Positions 10,995 through 24,420 of a stretch of DNA of 64,000 bases are shown in pieces. The notes beneath the pieces were generated by a model. The model made no database searches and was not told the DNA's origin. It saw only the letters and a program-made list of their open reading frames with translations. Source of the stretch: Dioscorea cayenensis subsp. rotundata (taxonomy: Eukaryota; Streptophyta; Magnoliopsida; Dioscoreales; Dioscoreaceae); contig NC_052487.1 of NCBI RefSeq assembly GCF_009730915.1, positions 496,001 through 560,000 of the forward strand, given 5' to 3'. The number at the start of each line of letters is the position of its first letter. Position 1 is the first letter of the stretch. Both the position numbers and the translations under genes were made by a program.

Positions 10995-13900
10995 ATGGAG
11001 TGGAGATTCTCTCAAGTGTTCGGCGAACGGACGCCCGGGGAGGAAATTGAAGACGGTTAGGGTTTCTTTCCATTTAATTCCTTTTATCATTTTTCTTTTT
11101 TTTGGGTTCATTGGAATAAAAATGCCTTCTTGCCTGAGTTGTGCTTTGTCTTCTATCTAAACAATTCAATGGTGTTGTGATTACATACACTAAGCATTCT
11201 CCTTGGTTTCACATCGAAACAACTGAAACTATTTTATATCTTAGATTTCAAAAATTTTAGGAACATTTATTGTATAAATAATTAGGTATAATTAATGTTT
11301 TTCAATTATTAATATTATAAGTAATATAAATAAAAACTTAAATATTGTAAAAAAAAAAATGTTATTTGAAACGCTATGGGAGTTTAATAGTATGTATAGA
11401 TGTATAGATATTCATATACTTTAGATTGATTAGTTTTAAAGTGTTGTTATAGTTGATATAATCTCTGCAATCGAGTTTGACAAGTGTGGAAAGTATATTG
11501 CAACTGGAGATCATGGCGGTCGCGTTGTTCTCTTTAAAAGGACAAATGCGAAAGATGTAAGCTTTCATTATATATTACTTGTTCTCATTGTAAGTTAACT
11601 TCAATTTCTATTATAATTTTTAACACTGTGAATCCTCCATGGACTGAATTGTTATTTTAATTAATATGGTTTATCCACTTTTTTTAAAAAAAAAAAAAAG
11701 TTTAATGATGAGAAACAGGTATTTTCTCGGAAAATGCTGGAACACATGGATTATCATGTTGCAGAGCCCCCCAAGTATTCCTATATAACTGAATTTCAAA
11801 GCCATGAACCAGACGTATGTCAGAAGACATCTACTGTTGTTTAATTTGCCATTTGTTTGCTTCAAGTTTGCCCTGAGCTACAAATGTGGTTATTTTCTTG
11901 TAGTTTGATTACCTGAAGAGCTTGGAAATTCAGGAAAAGATCACCAAGCTGAGATGGTGTACCTCATCCAACGATTCTCTGTTCATTCTTTCCACCAATG
12001 ATAGGACAATCAAGTTATGGAAGGTAAGGTAAATCTGGAAGCCATGTTGTGGAAGTCTTTTTCCATGGATTTTTAATTAGTGCTTGGAGCTGATGTTATA
12101 ATGACGTACACATGGAAGCCTTGGGGCACAGTATGGTCTTTATCTCATTTCTGCTTGGGAGCCAGGTTTCTGATTGTAAAGTAAAGAAAATGAAGGAGGC
12201 GGACCACCTCAGCCAGCATGTGTCATCAGAAAATTCACTCTTGGCTGAACAGAGCTTTACTGCTGACCCAAATAATATGACCATCAGTAATGGTTATCGT
12301 CTTGAGTGGATAAATAAGAAGCCAGATTATGCTTCTCCATCATTTCGAGAAAATTGGAACACGGTATGTTGCTAGGTCTTGATAGATCAAGAGTTTTATG
12401 ACTTGGGTTATGCATTTGTCTTGTTTAGTTGATAGCTATCAGAATTTACTTCACAGAATTCTTCCCCTGAATGATGAGATATCAATATTATTATATGGCC
12501 ACAGACTACATTTGTGATTATGGATTATTAAAGGAAAATCATTGATACGAATGTCTGTCTTGGAATAAGATAATTATTTTGAATTGAAAAAAAAGGGGAC
12601 TTGCTTCTCATTCTTTAGTCATTTCTTTGATATGCCATATCATTCTTTTTTGTGTGACCAGATTCTCAATGACTTAGAAACTTCTACTGCAAGATGTCGA
12701 AGGGTATTTTCCCATGCTCATGATTTTAATATCAATTCAATATCCACTAACAGGTTGGTTTTGATGTTTCCCTTTGTTATATCTTGTTGTTTTCAACCTC
12801 GTCTTAGATGTCATTATTTCTTCTCCCATTTTCTCTCAAGTTAAACTAGGAATGCTACATAAAAGTTCATAGATGACTGACTTACAGTTGGTATATCCTG
12901 CGTATTTGATTGTGTATTATTAATATGCAGTGATGCTGAGACATTCATTTCAGCTGATGACCTTCGTATAAATTTATGGAACCTGGAAATCACCAATCAA
13001 TGTTTTAACATCCTGGATATGAAGCCTTTTGACATGGAGGATCTCGTAGGTGATTCATTTACATCAGTTTTACTCAAACAAGTTATGCTTCATCTGTCAT
13101 AGAATGCTGATATGCATGTATATTATTTATAATCCGTATGAGCAAACTTTGATTTGCCTTGCTCCCCTATTTGCTCCCCACTATTTAGTATTTATCTAAA
13201 TCAAGTCAGAAAATATTGTGACCTCCAAAACATTCACTTCAGAAGCCCACCTATGTTCTCTTATCACTAGATCACTTTACCTGAGTAAAGCCACAATTAC
13301 CATTTACTTTATACTTTATATTTCTCGCATAACATCTAATTGCAAAATCATTATAAAGCTTTAATTCTACCTATAAATCTTTAATTAATTTACTATTAGT
13401 ATTTTTGTTTTTTTGGGCCGGTTCATGAAGATTTACCTTTCTAATTATTTTCTGATCAACCTGTCATTCAGAGGTGATAACCTCAGCTGAGTTCCATCCA
13501 TCGCATTGCAATTTGCTAGCTTACAGTAGCTCAAGAGGCTTCCTCAGGCTGGTAGACATGAGAAGGTCAGCACTATGCGACCAAAATGCAAGAATGTGAG
13601 TCCCATTTGTTCCTTCAACTGTTTCATGATTGACTTTAGGCAACAAGTTACATTTATTTATTTCTACAGTCCTTGCAGCTTAGCATTATAGATATGATTT
13701 ACTCTTTATCTTAACTGTGTTTTTCTTTATAAACCATGTCAAGTTTTTTAATTTAACATTTGGTACAGATTGCAAGATCGTGAAGCCCATGGATCTAGAT
13801 CTTTCTTTACAGAAATAGTTGCTTCAATCTCTGACATAAAGTTTGCTAAAGATGGAAGGCATATATTAAGTCGTGACTATATGAACCTTAAGGTAGACAA

Positions 13901-16385
13901 TGCATTCTAAAGATGTTATTCATAATATCTACTTGTCATGTGCTTATTGGTGAACTCACTTTCATGCTCAATCTGTTAAGAATTCACTTATTATCTCTTT
14001 GTGAATGCTGTCGGGTGAACATATTCATTTCTTAAAAAATGTCTGCAACTTGAAGATATTGTGGATCCAATCCATGTAGATATTTTTGTTCTCTACATCT
14101 TATTGCTGAAATGTGTTTTACTTTATCTGTAAAGAAGTCCTCTATTGGATAAAACTGTAGAAGTCATAAATTCGTCATCCTCATACAAGATTTTAAAATA
14201 TTATGATTAATTAAAATTTTGCTGCTGAAATGTGTTTAACTTTATCCATAATGAAGTCCCCTATTGGATAAAATGATGAAAGTCATAAATTTATCATCCT
14301 CATACAAGATTTTGAAATCTTATGATCAATCGAGATTTTCCTATGTGCAGTTATGGGACTTACACATGGAAAGTGCTCCTATTGCAACTTTTAAGATGCA
14401 TGAGCATCTTCGTCCTAAGGTATGTAGTTTGTTTATTTTTCTCAATATCCGGATAAGATTACATGTCTTGTATGTGTGCTTTTGTACATTGTAACATATT
14501 AATGTGTTCCCATAGGACTTTTTTCTGTATATTTCTTCTTGATGTATCTTATTTTGATTTAATTTATATGTCTTGTATGTGTGTTTTTGTACACTGTAAC
14601 ATATTAATATGTTCCCATAGGACTTTTTCTGGATATTTCTTCTTGATGTATCTTATTTTGATTTAATTTACATGTCTTGTATGTATGTGTGCTTTTGTAC
14701 ATTGTAACATATTAATGTGTTCCCATAGGACTTTTTTCTGTATATTTCTTCTTGATGTATCTTATTTTGATTTAATTTACATGTCTTGTATGTGTGCTTT
14801 TGTACATTGTAACATATTAGTGTGTTCCCATAGGACTTTTTTCTGTATCTTATTTTGATTTAATTTACATGTCTTGTATGTGTGCTTTTGTACATTGTAA
14901 CATATTAATGTGTTCCCATAGGACTTTTTTCTGTATATTTCTTCTTGATGTATCTTATTTTGATTTAATTTACATGTCTTGTATGTGTGCTTTTGTACAC
15001 TGTAACATATTAATATTTTCCCATAGGACTTTTTTCTGTATATTTCTTCTTGATGTATCTTATTTTGATTTAATTTACATGTCTTGTATGTGTGCTTTTG
15101 TACATTGTAACATATTAATGTGTTCCCATAGGACTTTTTCTGTATATTTCTTCTTCATGTATCATATTTTGTTTATTTTTGATATACAGTTGTTTAAAAT
15201 TTTAAGGCTTTTGAGATATGCTATATCATCTCCTGTCTGTTTGCTTATGCATTGAAAACCTATGTCATGTTCCCATAAAGCTTTTATAGTGTTCCTCACA
15301 AAATACATGACTACTCAAGAGGCTTACTATGGCTTCTTTCGTCAAACATCTGGACATTGACAATGTGTTTTGTGCTCACTGCAGCTATCTGAGCTATATA
15401 CTAGTGATTCCATTTTTGACAAATTTAACTGCTGCCTTTCCATGGATGGGCGTCACTTTGCCAGTGGAACTTATGGGTTTGTGCTTTCACGTGTTACTGC
15501 TACCTTAGAGAATTCTTGCTGTTACAATTTCTGTGTTTTGTTTCCTCTCTGATTTATTGTCTTGCAATTAGCAATACTTTCAGAGTATTCTCTCTTGATG
15601 GTGGCCATGATGATGGACTGACATTGAAAGCTAGCAAAACCCCAAACAGGTGTGTCCTCCATGCTTTCATGCAGTATATGGTTGGTTCCTGATCATAACC
15701 TATAAATGCATGATTTAAAATTGTAAACATTCTTGTTGGTGTCATGAAGTGCAAGTGTACCAATGAAGGGCCTTGCAGCTGAACATAATGGATTGGACAG
15801 GATTGGATATTATAAAACTGAAATCACCTTGCTAGATGTTGCAAAATTCTAATATCATCAATGCACGGCATAGGCTTAGTGCATTATTTTCAAAATTAAG
15901 CAACAGAAATACTCATATGCCCAATCAGTTTTATTGCATTTGTAACTTACATAGCATATATCGTGAAAATTGAAACTTGATAGTGTTCACCATGTGTGTG
16001 AGTGCACCAACAGTTTTGAATCTGTTAAACTTTTATTTTTATTTTTATTGTTTGGTTAATGGAGTATTGCAAAATCCCAAAATCACAGTAGTCTAATCTT
16101 TTGTTTTAGGGCTTCACATCTTCAAGCTGCTCCGAAAGCTAAAAGTTTGCTGGCCAGTTTAGCACGGACACAAAACAGAAGAGGTATTGAAATAAATTAG
16201 ATTTCATTTCAGTCTGATGGTACATGTTAGTTAACCAGGTTCTTTTCACAGAAAGTGACAGTATTTTCTCTGGGAAGGGGATTTCTTCTGACTTTCAGTC
16301 TAAAATCATCCATTTGGCATGGCATCCCATAGAGAACCTAATTGCATGTGCTGCTGCAAATAGCTTGTACACATTCCAGGCATGA
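10995..16385 (+). CDS. Serine/threonine phosphatase 2A 55 kDa regulatory subunit B
   Basis: WD40-propeller B55 subunit that selects substrates and localises PP2A holoenzymes (scaffold A, catalytic C). Fourteen exons: 10995-11055, 11453-11556, 11719-11814, 11904-12023, 12166-12363, 12662-12753, 12931-13049, 13472-13595, 13769-13892, 14351-14419, 15385-15476, 15572-15649, 16110-16183 and 16252-16385, giving 494 aa, as expected for the plant family. Diagnostic parts are [106 protein letters not shown] and the C-terminal [19 protein letters not shown]. The 13049 donor is set one codon past a tempting earlier GT so that [10 protein letters not shown] stays in frame. Plants carry alpha and beta B55 paralogues; I cannot tell which this is. 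It is tail-to-tail with HFM1, with 552 bp between the stops. Confidence 0.95.
14463..15180 (+). repeat. 105-bp minisatellite in B55 intron 10 (about 7 units)
   Basis: Seven head-to-tail copies of a unit starting ATGTCTTGTATGTGTG begin at 14463, 14568, 14672, 14781, 14869, 14974 and 15079. Steps are 105, 104, 109, 88, 105 and 105 bp, so the modal period is 105. The 109 step comes from an extra four bases (GTAT duplicated) and the 88 step from a 17-bp deletion. Because 105 is a multiple of three, one frame stays open for several units; this is a by-product of the period, not good evidence of a protein. It lies inside the intron between 14420 and 15384. Confidence 0.95.
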
Positions 16386-16937
16386 CACGGCATTGTCCTT
16401 TAGCTGCTTCTGGCATGCCATGGTTCTCTTGGTGGACTGTCCTGTGTCACTGATATTTGGGCCAGCTCCGACTAACAACTAAATCAGCACAGTACGGAGA
16501 GGACCTGTATCAGGAAGCAGTTTCTATAGGAAATGGTTCTGATTAACACCGGAGGTGTTGTAGGTCTGGTTGTGAACTTAATCGATTGTGAGAAGGTGGT
16601 ACACAGGATGGCGCATGTCAGTTTGATTCTTCTTGTTGTATCACAGCTTTGATACTTTGGCGCAACAGCTTACGGAAGGTACCTGAAGAGATGTATGTCT
16701 CATAGTTGAAGATCATTTTATAACTGGTTTTGGAAAATTAGTCTATACTCACTCCATCATTGACACATCAGCAACTCAAGAGTCGGAATCAATTTTTGTT
16801 TTGTACAAAACTAGAGTGGGATAATTCTTCCGTTTGGCCAATAATACTGACATTGTCCAGATGCCATCCACTGATTTGTTTTTAGGATTTTTATGCAATT
16901 ATGTCTCCGTAACACAAAATGTTGCCCCTGTTCCTAA
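16386..16937. other. Intergenic 3' ends of B55 (+) and HFM1 (-)
   Basis: This is the space between two convergent stop codons, so it should hold both 3' UTRs. No further exon, repeat or RNA gene was seen. Overlap of the two transcripts' 3' ends is possible at this spacing but cannot be shown from sequence. Confidence 0.6.
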
Positions 16938-19900
16938 TTAAAGGAAGGAAAAGACACTTTTAAAGCCAAGAAAGCCAACTTCCTTGTGAGTGCTTGGTGT
17001 TGGTGGCCTCCTGGAACTTAGATCTGATTCTAATGGCGACACTTTAATGACACTGCCTTGTGGTTTAGAGAAAGGCTTTGAGTTCACAATGTTGTCAAAG
17101 CTTCTGTATTTGCTGGTATGATAGCATTGTTCATCAAAGAAGAAGCTTGATGATGAGGCGGCTTCTGGCGGTGTTGGATCAACTAGAATCACATCATCTC
17201 CATAAAAGTCATAGTCATAAGCATCAGCTTTGAAGTGGCTCTGGCTCATCTTTGTTGTGCGAATAGGGCTCCTCAGGATCAAGGGCTCATAAGAACAGTC
17301 CATGGCCTCCTTGGACGTCACTAAAGTGGGAAAATTTTTGGACTTTTTCCGGATGTGGTCAAATATCATCTCCTCCGTCTTGACCTTGGGCTCAGCTTCT
17401 CCCGGCTCTTGGAGATAGATATCTTCTAATAATAAACAAGACTAAGTGTTCCAGATTAAACGAATAAACCAAAAAGATAACAATAATGCATTTTGATTAA
17501 TTTCACACAAGTGATAGCCTCAAACTCACCTGTTTCTTCATCTAGAAGTTCAAAGCTGGGCCTATGGGAGGAGCACCAAATGATAAATATTAAAGTAGAA
17601 CTGGGAAATGGCATATAGAGCGCTGTGAGGTAAAACAGACAACACTTACACAGAAGAATGCAGTGGTTTGTTAGAGTTGTTTAGATCATGAGTTACATCA
17701 TTTGCAGCAGCATAGGAGCTCATTTTGTTGCCGTCTTCCACTATGTACATTTCCTTGGGGCCAGAGTAACTAGTAGGTGCTTCTTCATTCACCAATGTGG
17801 CATTCCTGATGGAATAAATATCCCTGGAAACCACATGCTTTTCATGGACATCAAGGCCAACTGAGAATATATAGAATACAACTACTGATGAGCAACTTAA
17901 TACTATGAACAAACGAGGGCTCATTTATGGGGGCAGGCAATCACTTTACCGTACTCATCAAATATGAGATCAGCTTTCACAGTCACCTTCCCATGCAGAG
18001 GGCATGCAACAAGAACGGTCACAACGTAAGGGCTGAAAAATAAAATCCTCCTATGGTGAATGTTTCTTCTTCACAAATACCTCAATCCAGTGTGTTTCAG
18101 CCTCATTTAAATCTTAGTGTTCAGAAACAAAGGTCACTTTGATAAAAGTTGTCGACATTAAATCATAATAGCCATACCTGGGAAACTCTTCTGCCCTGAA
18201 GCCAAAACCAGAAAAAGGGAACTCGTGTCAAACAACGTATTATACGGCACAATTTGATGTTTTGCATAGAAATTGATGATTAAAAATTTGGCTTCACCTT
18301 ATTTTTTCATGAAAAAGGATCATATTATCTTCTTCTGATCCCACTGTCTGTTAAAGAGAATACCAAGCTAACCATTATTCAAGTTTTCTAGCAATACAAA
18401 AGAAAATGCAAAAGATTTAAAGCTTTCATATAGTTGGCATGGCATAAAGTCCAGAGACAAATTGATAACTCAAGAAATCATACCATATCTGCAAAGTGTT
18501 GTTTGCTGGATGAAATCTGCCGCGGCAAGCGAGTTAGCTTGACAGTGATCTTTGACTTCCCTTGCACTTTGCACTCAGCTTCTTCAATCTGCATCTCCAG
18601 CGTTGGAGGGAGAGATAGCAGCGATTCTTTGATATGGTTCCCAAAGGGATATTTACGACCTGTTAAAATTTCTATTTTTCTGGGATCAGCTTCTGCCAAA
18701 GTTCTGAATGAATTAATTCCTGCTGAATGCAGTGCCTGACAAAGCAAGAAAATTTCACTTTAAAGGACACATTCTCCTGAATCACATAGCATGTATGCCA
18801 TGCCATCATATCACATCAAAGAAAAAGGCAACCATTACCTTTGCTGTGACCATCCCAATGCCAGGGAGTTGTTTCAGTAAGTATGGGCTGTCATCCCAGA
18901 GTCTTTGGCGTAAGGATTTAGCAAGTAATGTGGAGTTCACAGCTCCCTTGTAACTCTTTTTGTAGAAGAAACACTCTTTCATACATCTAGCGATCCTACA
19001 GCCGTTTGAGCATATTGAGTTCATATCCTGATTAAGGGATAAATCCCTGATTGAAGGATCACCAGTCAAGCAGTCATTTGCCAGGACAAATATTTTCTCC
19101 TCCCTGGTCTGAATCCTCTTTTTCCTTTTGCTATTTTCGCCAATGACATGAAACCGCAGCCTGCCTTCTTTATCAGAGTTTATGTCATTCAAAAGCTTCT
19201 TCTCATTACGTCTCAACTGGATCCCTTCATCATTTTAAATTGAATTGTGAAGAGGTCTAATTAACATGAAAAGGAACCAGTATCTTATAGTCCTCGACGT
19301 ACATGCAATCTCCTCAGAGCGACATACAACATGAAGGGCATCTTCTAAACTGCAACTTCCTGGTGCTGTCACGATATCTTTCATTGTGCCAAATTTTAGG
19401 TAAAATTTTGTCATCAGTTTTCCTGGCTCTGCATAAAATAGTCTCAGAAACCAATGGTGTGACGTGTCATTACCTATCCTGAAATCAGTATGAAATCTAA
19501 GTTTGCCACCTAAACTTATCTCACTTCATTTTATAACTTCTTGGTCATCAGTCACCTATATTCATATGTTCTGGCGATGCTATCAAATCTTACTAAAATC
19601 ATTGAAAAAAAAAAAATCTTGCTAAACTAGATCGGATGAAGAAAGCCAATCTTAAATGTGAAAAGTAAGCATACTTGATGTTCTATTTATCATGATAGCC
19701 TCCACAATTATCATTGAGAAATCTTATGTAAAGTACCATAAAGAAAAAAATCAAAAATTTATATTGGGCACTGTTACTTACAGTTGGTGCAGACATCATG
19801 AAGCGGCTTACCTAATGGTTTTAGAAGGAAAGCATCTTCATCCGTCCAAATCATTCCATATTCTGCCAGCTCATTGATTTTCTGAACACATATATCTGGG

Positions 19901-22900
19901 AATCAAAAGTAACCTTTCACATATCTCTGGAATTCAAAAGAAACCATTCTCAAACAGAACCTTAAAAAGATAAACCAAGGATTCTCCATCCCATAAATAC
20001 CTCTCATGTGCTTCTCTAGACGTTCACAAGGAATTCCTCTCTTCACGCCATAATTTTCAGGATTCTGGTTATGAATTTAAAGTTTTAAATTATTTCTCAG
20101 AGATAGAAACTATTCAAGCTAACTTCATGGATGGTGATGCGCACATGCCTTCTTGATCCGCACGTACAAGTACGAGCACTTTAGCCACTCAATTGCCAAG
20201 CTTATATCAGAGACAGTGAGCTGAACTATCTCAGCATTTAGATGCTCAATTGCACATGAAAGCAATCTAGAACCACATGATCCATAAGTAATGTTAATGA
20301 ATAAAACAAATGACAGAATAACTCTGAAGCATCAACGAACATACTGGGATTCCACCATTTCACATCCATTTAAGAGATTCTCATACAAATGAACCTGCAA
20401 GGTAAAAACACACAAAGCCATCAGATTGAATGATACATACATGTATACATTGAGAGAGATAGAGAGAGAGATAGAGAATTCACTGTTTCTTTTCTTGTCA
20501 TTATTATAACCGTCCCAGTATCATCAAAAGGTGGACGGCCTGCCCTACCACACATCTGTAGAACCAAAGCAGAACTGGGATAAGATCATTCAAGGGGAGG
20601 AAGACAGGCACTTCCAAGAGGTACCAGAAATGAACATTCTAATTGCATGAGTCGGTGCATGCGACAATTTTCTGGTCAGCGGCAATAAATGCTTATCTGC
20701 ATTGCTCCATTGTCAACAACCGCACTTACCATGTAACATTCAAGAAATGATAGAACAAAGCAAGCATAACCAATAAGACATTAATGAGAAAAACTAGTGG
20801 AGGACAATCAAGCGAACTGATACATCAAGTGATCATTGAACAAATAACTTCAGGAATAAATTGTTATGCTTTGTTAACATGTTACCTAAAAATATTTTTG
20901 GCAAAAAAATGAATGCACTGGGAATTACATTCTACAAAGGGAAAAAAATTATTTTCCCATTTAGGAGTAACTGAGAGGGAAGATGGATCCATTTTGCAAA
21001 CTTACCTGTAGTACCATTGAGCGCTCATATTCCAAGTAGAGTCCTTTCTCCTTATTGCTGCAAAGGATGCAAGATTCTAGTTAATTGTAGTGATGTTGTT
21101 AACTGGCAATCATAATTTTCCATGGTCACTGAAGAAGAAAACCATTTTGTCTTCAAACTAGTTTAACATACAAATATTGAGTTGACTTGATTACAACAGT
21201 ATGTGCTGGTAAGTTAATCCCATGTGCAAGAGTATTGGTTGTACAGAGAATTTGAATATCGCCCTTGAGAAAAAGGCCTTCAACGAGATTTCTATCCTTC
21301 ATGCAAAGCCCGCCATTATGATAACCAACTAGGAAAAGGAGACACAGTTATCTTAATTAATTAGCTTCAGGCAAATAATTGGTCAAAAGTCAATCCATCT
21401 ATCATGTACAAGGAATGTTATTTCTCAAAATACAGAAAAGAGGGTTTAGTAATTTCTTTGAATCCATACCACCAGTGAGTATGCAAGATTGCATTTGTTT
21501 ATCACTGCAAGACAAAGAAGCCTCCTTCAGTTTTTCCTGCTGCAGCTTGGATTTTATGAATGGACTTGAAGGACCAAGGCTGACAGCAATTTGAGAGAGG
21601 TGTTGTGCTGCTGCCTGTGCCCCTTTTCTAGTAGAGCAGAAAACTAGTGCAGATTTTCCTCTTGAATGTTGCATGAGTATGTCTGTCGCCGAGATTTAAT
21701 TCAATACTCTCGTAATTGTGTAAACAAGCTCTTCAACACAACCAAGTCAGCTGCTTACCAAAAATGAAGCTTTGGAGACGCTGCATGGGAGAAAGATGGT
21801 GCAGCAGGCAACAATTAGAATAAACATAAATAATTAATTTGAAGCAAATACTCAGAAAAAAAAAAAGCAAATGTGATCATCATTTATATATATATGACTT
21901 TCAGGACAAGAGTAACGTAATCAAGTAATCTTAAAATGTAGCACACCAAGATTGTTCTAGTTTCGCAATGAACAAGTGAAATATAAATTCATAATGTTGT
22001 TCAAAAAGTGAAAGCTAGGACAAAAATTCCCTGTTTTGGCATTTCTTTAGATACAAATAATGAACAGTCTGCAAGAAAAATAGAGACAAATACCCTTTCA
22101 AACAGGAAGTCGTTCTTTGCTGGTGCATAGCCTGCAAAATGCAAGAGGCATTAAGCAAGGAAGCTTGTGAGCTTGGGTGGAAGTGCTTCTATTAAAATAA
22201 TAATAATAATAATCATAATAATAACCATATTTCATTAGATGAGATGGTATATTAGTTCTAATGAGATAAACAGTTTAGCAAGATAAAAGCTCTCATTGGG
22301 TCTCTAACTTTGAGAGACTGGAGTTTTCAAATTTATTTTTGAATGTCCAACTCTTTTGGATGCCACCTTCCTTGTCCTCTTGAAGATCATGAGGACATTT
22401 TTCTTATCTTGAATATATTGCTCAGATAAAGATAGCAGAAATACTGTCATGGTCTCATCCTAACTGAAGAGTCAGAAGAGATTGACTATTGATGGAAGAC
22501 TAGTTACACGCAGGAAAATATCTAATGAAAGAAGCGCTTAGGTGAATTTTAAATAAACATAAGAAAACTGGTTCATACCAAAAACCTTGGTTACTAACTT
22601 TACTGGTCTCATCTCTTCTCCGAATCTGTTATGCATAGACAAGATACATTAATATACTCTTGGACCATTATATGCTCGTCAAGAAGGATGTTCTATACCT
22701 TTTAATCCCTTCGGCTGGAACCAAAAGCCATTCCGCTGAAAACATATAGCAGCAGATTGAGATTGCAATAACTATCCAGTAAAGTTTGCTTAAATGGACA
22801 TAAATTTGGGTAAAAACTATTTACCAAGGTCTTCAATGTTGGGAATCGTAGCAGAAACTGCAAGTAATCTAACATTTGCTAGAGGACTCGATTTCATATC

Positions 22901-24021
22901 TGAGCTACGAGAAAGCATCTTAATTCTGCTAACAATTGCCTCAAGAGCAGCTCCCCGTGGGTCATTAAGAAGGTGAACTTCATCAATAAGTACAAGAGCA
23001 ATATCACTGAAGAAGCTCAAACCACCATCTCTTATGCCATGACGGGTCACAGAGTCAAATTTCTATTAAAAAGAAAAACCCATAGTAAATGAAAAGCATT
23101 AGAAATTTAGAAGAGATAGGATGGAAGTGATATGCCAAGTCATGTGTAAAAAGTATGAAGGGAAATGAGATAAACTATTATATGTTTACCTCCGGGGTAG
23201 TTAGTATAATGTCTGCATCATGTACATTCTTCAGATTATAAGTCTCATTGTCACCGGTCATCTCCAAGCAATTAATTCCCCATGTATTGAACTTCATATT
23301 CCAGTCACGAAGCTTTTCCTGTACTAATGCCTTGGAAGGAGCTATGTATATCTAATTGCAAGCATCAGATGGATTACAAGAATAATAGTCAGTTTAAGAT
23401 CAAAATGTGACTTGCTGTATGTATAAAGTTTTTATTTTATTGCAAAGCATTTGGATTCCCTAATTTACAAAGAGTTAAGTATGATATGGAAATAACTGCC
23501 ATAGAAAAAGGAAAACAACAAAGGGAAGATTACATACAGTTTTGAGGGTTCCCTTTTGATGATTGAACTTCCCCTCATAAGAAAGAAACCTTGAGAGAAG
23601 CCTAAGAATGCAGAGCTCAAAGAGCACTGTTTTACCACTTCCGGTAGGTGCAGAGACAACCATGTTTACATCGGAGAGGAAGCAAACAGGAAAGCACTCA
23701 CTTTGCAGGGAATTAAAGTACCTGTAGACAGATAGCATAAAATGCATAGTCATTTCGACTGCTTTAGAGAAATACAAGTTAAGAGGCAATCACTTAATAA
23801 TGATAGCATGATAAGCATAAAACTTATTTTAAATGATCACAGATTTTTCATTGCAATGTCTTCAAAGTTGAGAGGCAATGATTCACATTTCTCACAATTG
23901 ATATCATCAAGTAAATTACATGAAAATAGTACAAGCAAAACATATATTAGTACCTGAAACAAAAGGCAGATCGAAAGGGGGCAGGCAAGTCAGCCACAGA
24001 TATCAGTGAACACGAGTCCAT
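16938..24021 (-). CDS. MER3: Meiotic DNA helicase HFM1/MER3 (ROCK-N-ROLLERS)
   Basis: Superfamily 2 (Ski2-like) 3'-5' DNA helicase of the ZMM group, needed for interference-sensitive crossovers in meiosis. I could join 25 coding exons, first 24021-23954 and last 17425-16938, into a continuous 1083-codon frame, near plant MER3 length. Motifs: Walker A SAPTGSGKT (residues about 46-54), DEVH (165-168), VSATIPN, ALVFCSTRKG, LAHGINLPA and MCGRAGRP (407-414). A winged-helix/Sec63 part follows, with ALHSAGINSFRTLAEADP and GKSKITVKLTRLPRQ, and then a diverged C-terminal tail. The start is the first ATG of the family-typical MDSCSLISVADLPAPFRS. Other exons include 23721-23538, 23351-23190, 23062-22825, 21682-21470, 21328-21172, 19224-18839 and 18735-18484. 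Two are tiny (21780-21759 and 18195-18178), and the intron after 20149 uses a GC donor. Confidence 0.95.
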
Positions 24022-24420
24022 GGATGATCACAATCACTTCAAAATTCCTTCAGCTATGGTAATTCAACACTGAGATTATAGATCAAAAGAAATCCTGCAA
24101 AAATTTTATGAAATTCAGGGACTGACTGAAATTCAAACACCCGAATGGAACATCAAATGACCAAACAACATTATAACCGTAATTATCTATTTAAATTCGT
24201 ACATCTTGGTGGAAGAAACACTAATAATATTTAAAAAAAAAATCAAATCAAATCAATCCAAAAAAAAGAAGAAGAACTATAAAAGAAACAAAAAAAATTT
24301 CAGATATAGTTGATACCTTCTCCCCAGTTGGGAAATCCATCTAGATCTAGGCCAAAAAAAAAAAAAAGTAATTAAAGAGGAAATTAAACAAAGAAAAAGT
24401 GAATTACCTGGAAAAGAAAA
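24022..24420 (-). promoter_or_regulatory. Putative HFM1 5' leader with a short spliced upstream ORF
   Basis: On the minus strand an upstream ATG (MDFPTGEK) lies at about 24341-24318 and is followed directly by a GTATCA donor. A TTTTTGCAG acceptor lies at about 24097. If this leader intron is used, the upstream frame continues with DFF and stops, giving an 11-codon upstream ORF ahead of the main start at 24021. This is inferred from splice-site appearance only. Confidence 0.3.

Noticed and set aside
14869-15255. Open frame with 35-residue repeats ([13 protein letters not shown]...)
   Set aside because: It is the translation of the 105-bp intronic minisatellite; frame continuity follows from the period and breaks in other units.
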